64,000 nucleotides of DNA. Source: Hirundichthys speculiger. Lineage: Eukaryota > Chordata > Actinopteri > Beloniformes > Exocoetidae. The position numbers and the translations under genes are program-made. Of the stretch, positions 62,475-64,000 are shown piece by piece. The notes beneath the pieces were generated by a model. The model did no database searches. It saw only the letters and a program-made list of their open reading frames with translations, and was not told the origin of the DNA. Numbering within the stretch: the stretch's first letter is position 1; each line of letters starts with the position of its first letter. Location: assembly GCA_018398805.1 (NCBI GenBank), contig JAGFBZ010000726.1, positions 108,501 to 172,500 on the forward strand. The letters run 5' to 3'.

Positions 62475-62564
62475 CTGAAACAGAAGGATGTTTTTCAGTT
62501 TAGAGTCTCTGCAATCCAGGTGTTCATCAACAATTTATAGGCTCAGAAAGGCAACGATTTCTAG

Positions 62565-64000
62565 CAGGTGATTATAGCAGGTGTTTTTACAGGTTTTTAC
62601 AACCAGTGTTTATAACAGGTTTCTATAAGAGGTGTTTATAGCAGGTGTTTGTAGCAGATGTGTATAACAGGTGTTTATAGCAGGTTTTTATGATAGGTGT
62701 TAATAACAAGTGTTTATAACAGGTGTTTATAGCAGGTGTTTATAACAGGTGTTTATAACAGATTTCTATAACAGGTGTTTATAACAGGTGTTTATAGCAG
62801 GTGTTTGTAGCAGGTGTTTATAACAGGTGTTTATAACAGGTGTTTTTACAGGTTTTTATAACAGATTTCTATAACAGGTGTTTATAACAGGTGTTTATAA
62901 CAGGTGTTTATAGCAGGTGTTTATAGCAGGTGTTTGTAGCAGGTGTTTATAACAGGTGTTTATAGCAGGTGTTTTTACAGGTTTTTATAACAGGTGTTTA
63001 TAACAGGTTTCTATAAGAGGTGTTTATAACAGGTGTTTATAGCAGGTTTTTATGATAGGTGTTAATAACAAGTGTTTATAACAGGTGTTTATAGCAGATG
63101 TTTATAACAGATTTCTATAACAGGTGTTTATAACAGGTGTTTTTAGCAGATGTATATAGCAGGTGTTTTTACAGGTTTTTATAACAGGTGTTTATAACAG
63201 GTGTATGTAGCAGGTGTTTGTAGCAGGTGTTTATAACAGGTGTTTATAACAGGTGTTTGTAGCAGGTGTTTATAACAGGTGTTTATAGCAGGTTTTTATA
63301 ATAGGTGTTTATAACAAGTGTTTATAACAGGTGTTTATAGCAGGTGTTTATAACAGGTGTTTATAACAGATTTCTATAACAGGTGTTTATAACAGGTGTT
63401 TAAAGCAGGTGTTTATAGCAGGTGTTTTTACAGGTTTTTATAACAGGTGTTTATAACAGGTGTTTGTAGCAGGTGTTTATAACAGGTGTTTGTTTATAAC
63501 GGGTGTTTATAGCAGGTTTTTATAATAGGTGTTTATAGCAGGTGTTTATAACAGGTGTTTATAACAGGTGTTTATAGCAGGTTTTTACAATAGGTGTTTA
63601 TAACAGGTGTTTACAACAGGTGTTTATAGCAGGTGTTTATAACAGGTTTTTTTATAACAGGTGTTTACAACAGGTGTTTATAGCAGGTGTTTATAACAGG
63701 TTTTTTATAACAGGTGTTTATAACATGTGTTTATAGCAGGTTTTTATAATAGGTGTTTATAACAGGTGTTTATAACAGGTGTTTATATCAGGTGTTTATA
63801 GCAGGTTTTTATAATAGGTGTTTATAACAGGTTTTTTATAACAGGTGTTTATAACAGGTGTTTATAACAGGTGTTTATAACAGATTTCTATAACAGGTGT
63901 TTATAACAGGTGTTTGTAGCAGGTGTTTATAATAGGTGTTTATATCAGGTGTTTATAACAGGTGTTTATAACAGGTTTTTATAACAGGTGTTAGCTGGTC
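62565..64000. repeat. 13-bp minisatellite, continues past the window
   Basis: About 110 copies of acaggtgtttata, with variants gcaggtgtttata, acagatttctata and acaggtttttata. The compound acagatttctataacaggtg recurs at intervals, showing block duplication. It lies just upstream of the acceptor of the first in-window exon. Confidence 0.96.

Overview
The window looks like teleost genomic DNA, probably from a spiny-rayed fish. This is an inference from the degenerate Ty1/copia relic, teleost-style LINE tails, hAT and Harbinger-like MITEs, tRNA-derived SINE pieces, Tc1-like relics, and the protein similarity below. I see no bacterial gene organisation. The only convincing protein-coding gene is one multi-exon gene on the minus strand that runs through almost the whole window. 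It encodes a leucine-rich-repeat protein of the PPP1R37 (LRRC68) family, a regulatory subunit of protein phosphatase 1. Ten in-window exons (about 1.27 kb of coding sequence) lie at 62374-62474, 42714-42776, 41873-41956, 41546-41668, 39992-40139, 31975-32130, 30693-30805, 28672-28813, 26556-26722 and 77-244. All have GT/AG boundaries and compatible phases. The N-terminus lies beyond the right edge.

The introns are the striking part. By my estimate about 32 kb, half the window, is tandem repeat: over twenty arrays with units of 12 to 70 bp. One 28-bp family occurs in seven arrays in alternating orientation (10.2, 24.7, 37.7, 40.3, 57.8, 59.7 and 61.2 kb). Two of these, in opposite orientation, enclose the exon at 40 kb. 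Three arrays touch splice sites. The 26-bp array at 27.8-28.7 kb is made of copies of an exon 3' end plus its 5' splice site. The 22-bp array at 32.1-35.3 kb is the sequence immediately upstream of a 3' splice site. The 37.7-40.0 kb array ends about 14 bases inside a 5' splice site.

Mobile DNA: a Ty1/copia pol relic on the minus strand at 4.75-6.9 kb, interrupted by a 751-bp non-LTR-like insertion; a 679-bp TTA-flanked MITE at 3.6-4.3 kb; a 175-bp hAT MITE with an 8-bp target duplication beside the 5' splice site of the first in-window exon; Tc1/mariner-like relics at 21.1, 27.7 and 31.5 kb; and SINE fragments at 26.8 and 42.5 kb. Between the arrays are unique, AT-rich, homeodomain-motif-rich segments that look like conserved non-coding elements, although I cannot test conservation here.

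Nearly all long open frames, up to 776 codons, are by-products of stop-free tandem repeats and are not annotated as genes. Several array interiors are full of small indels, which suggests an imperfectly polished long-read assembly.
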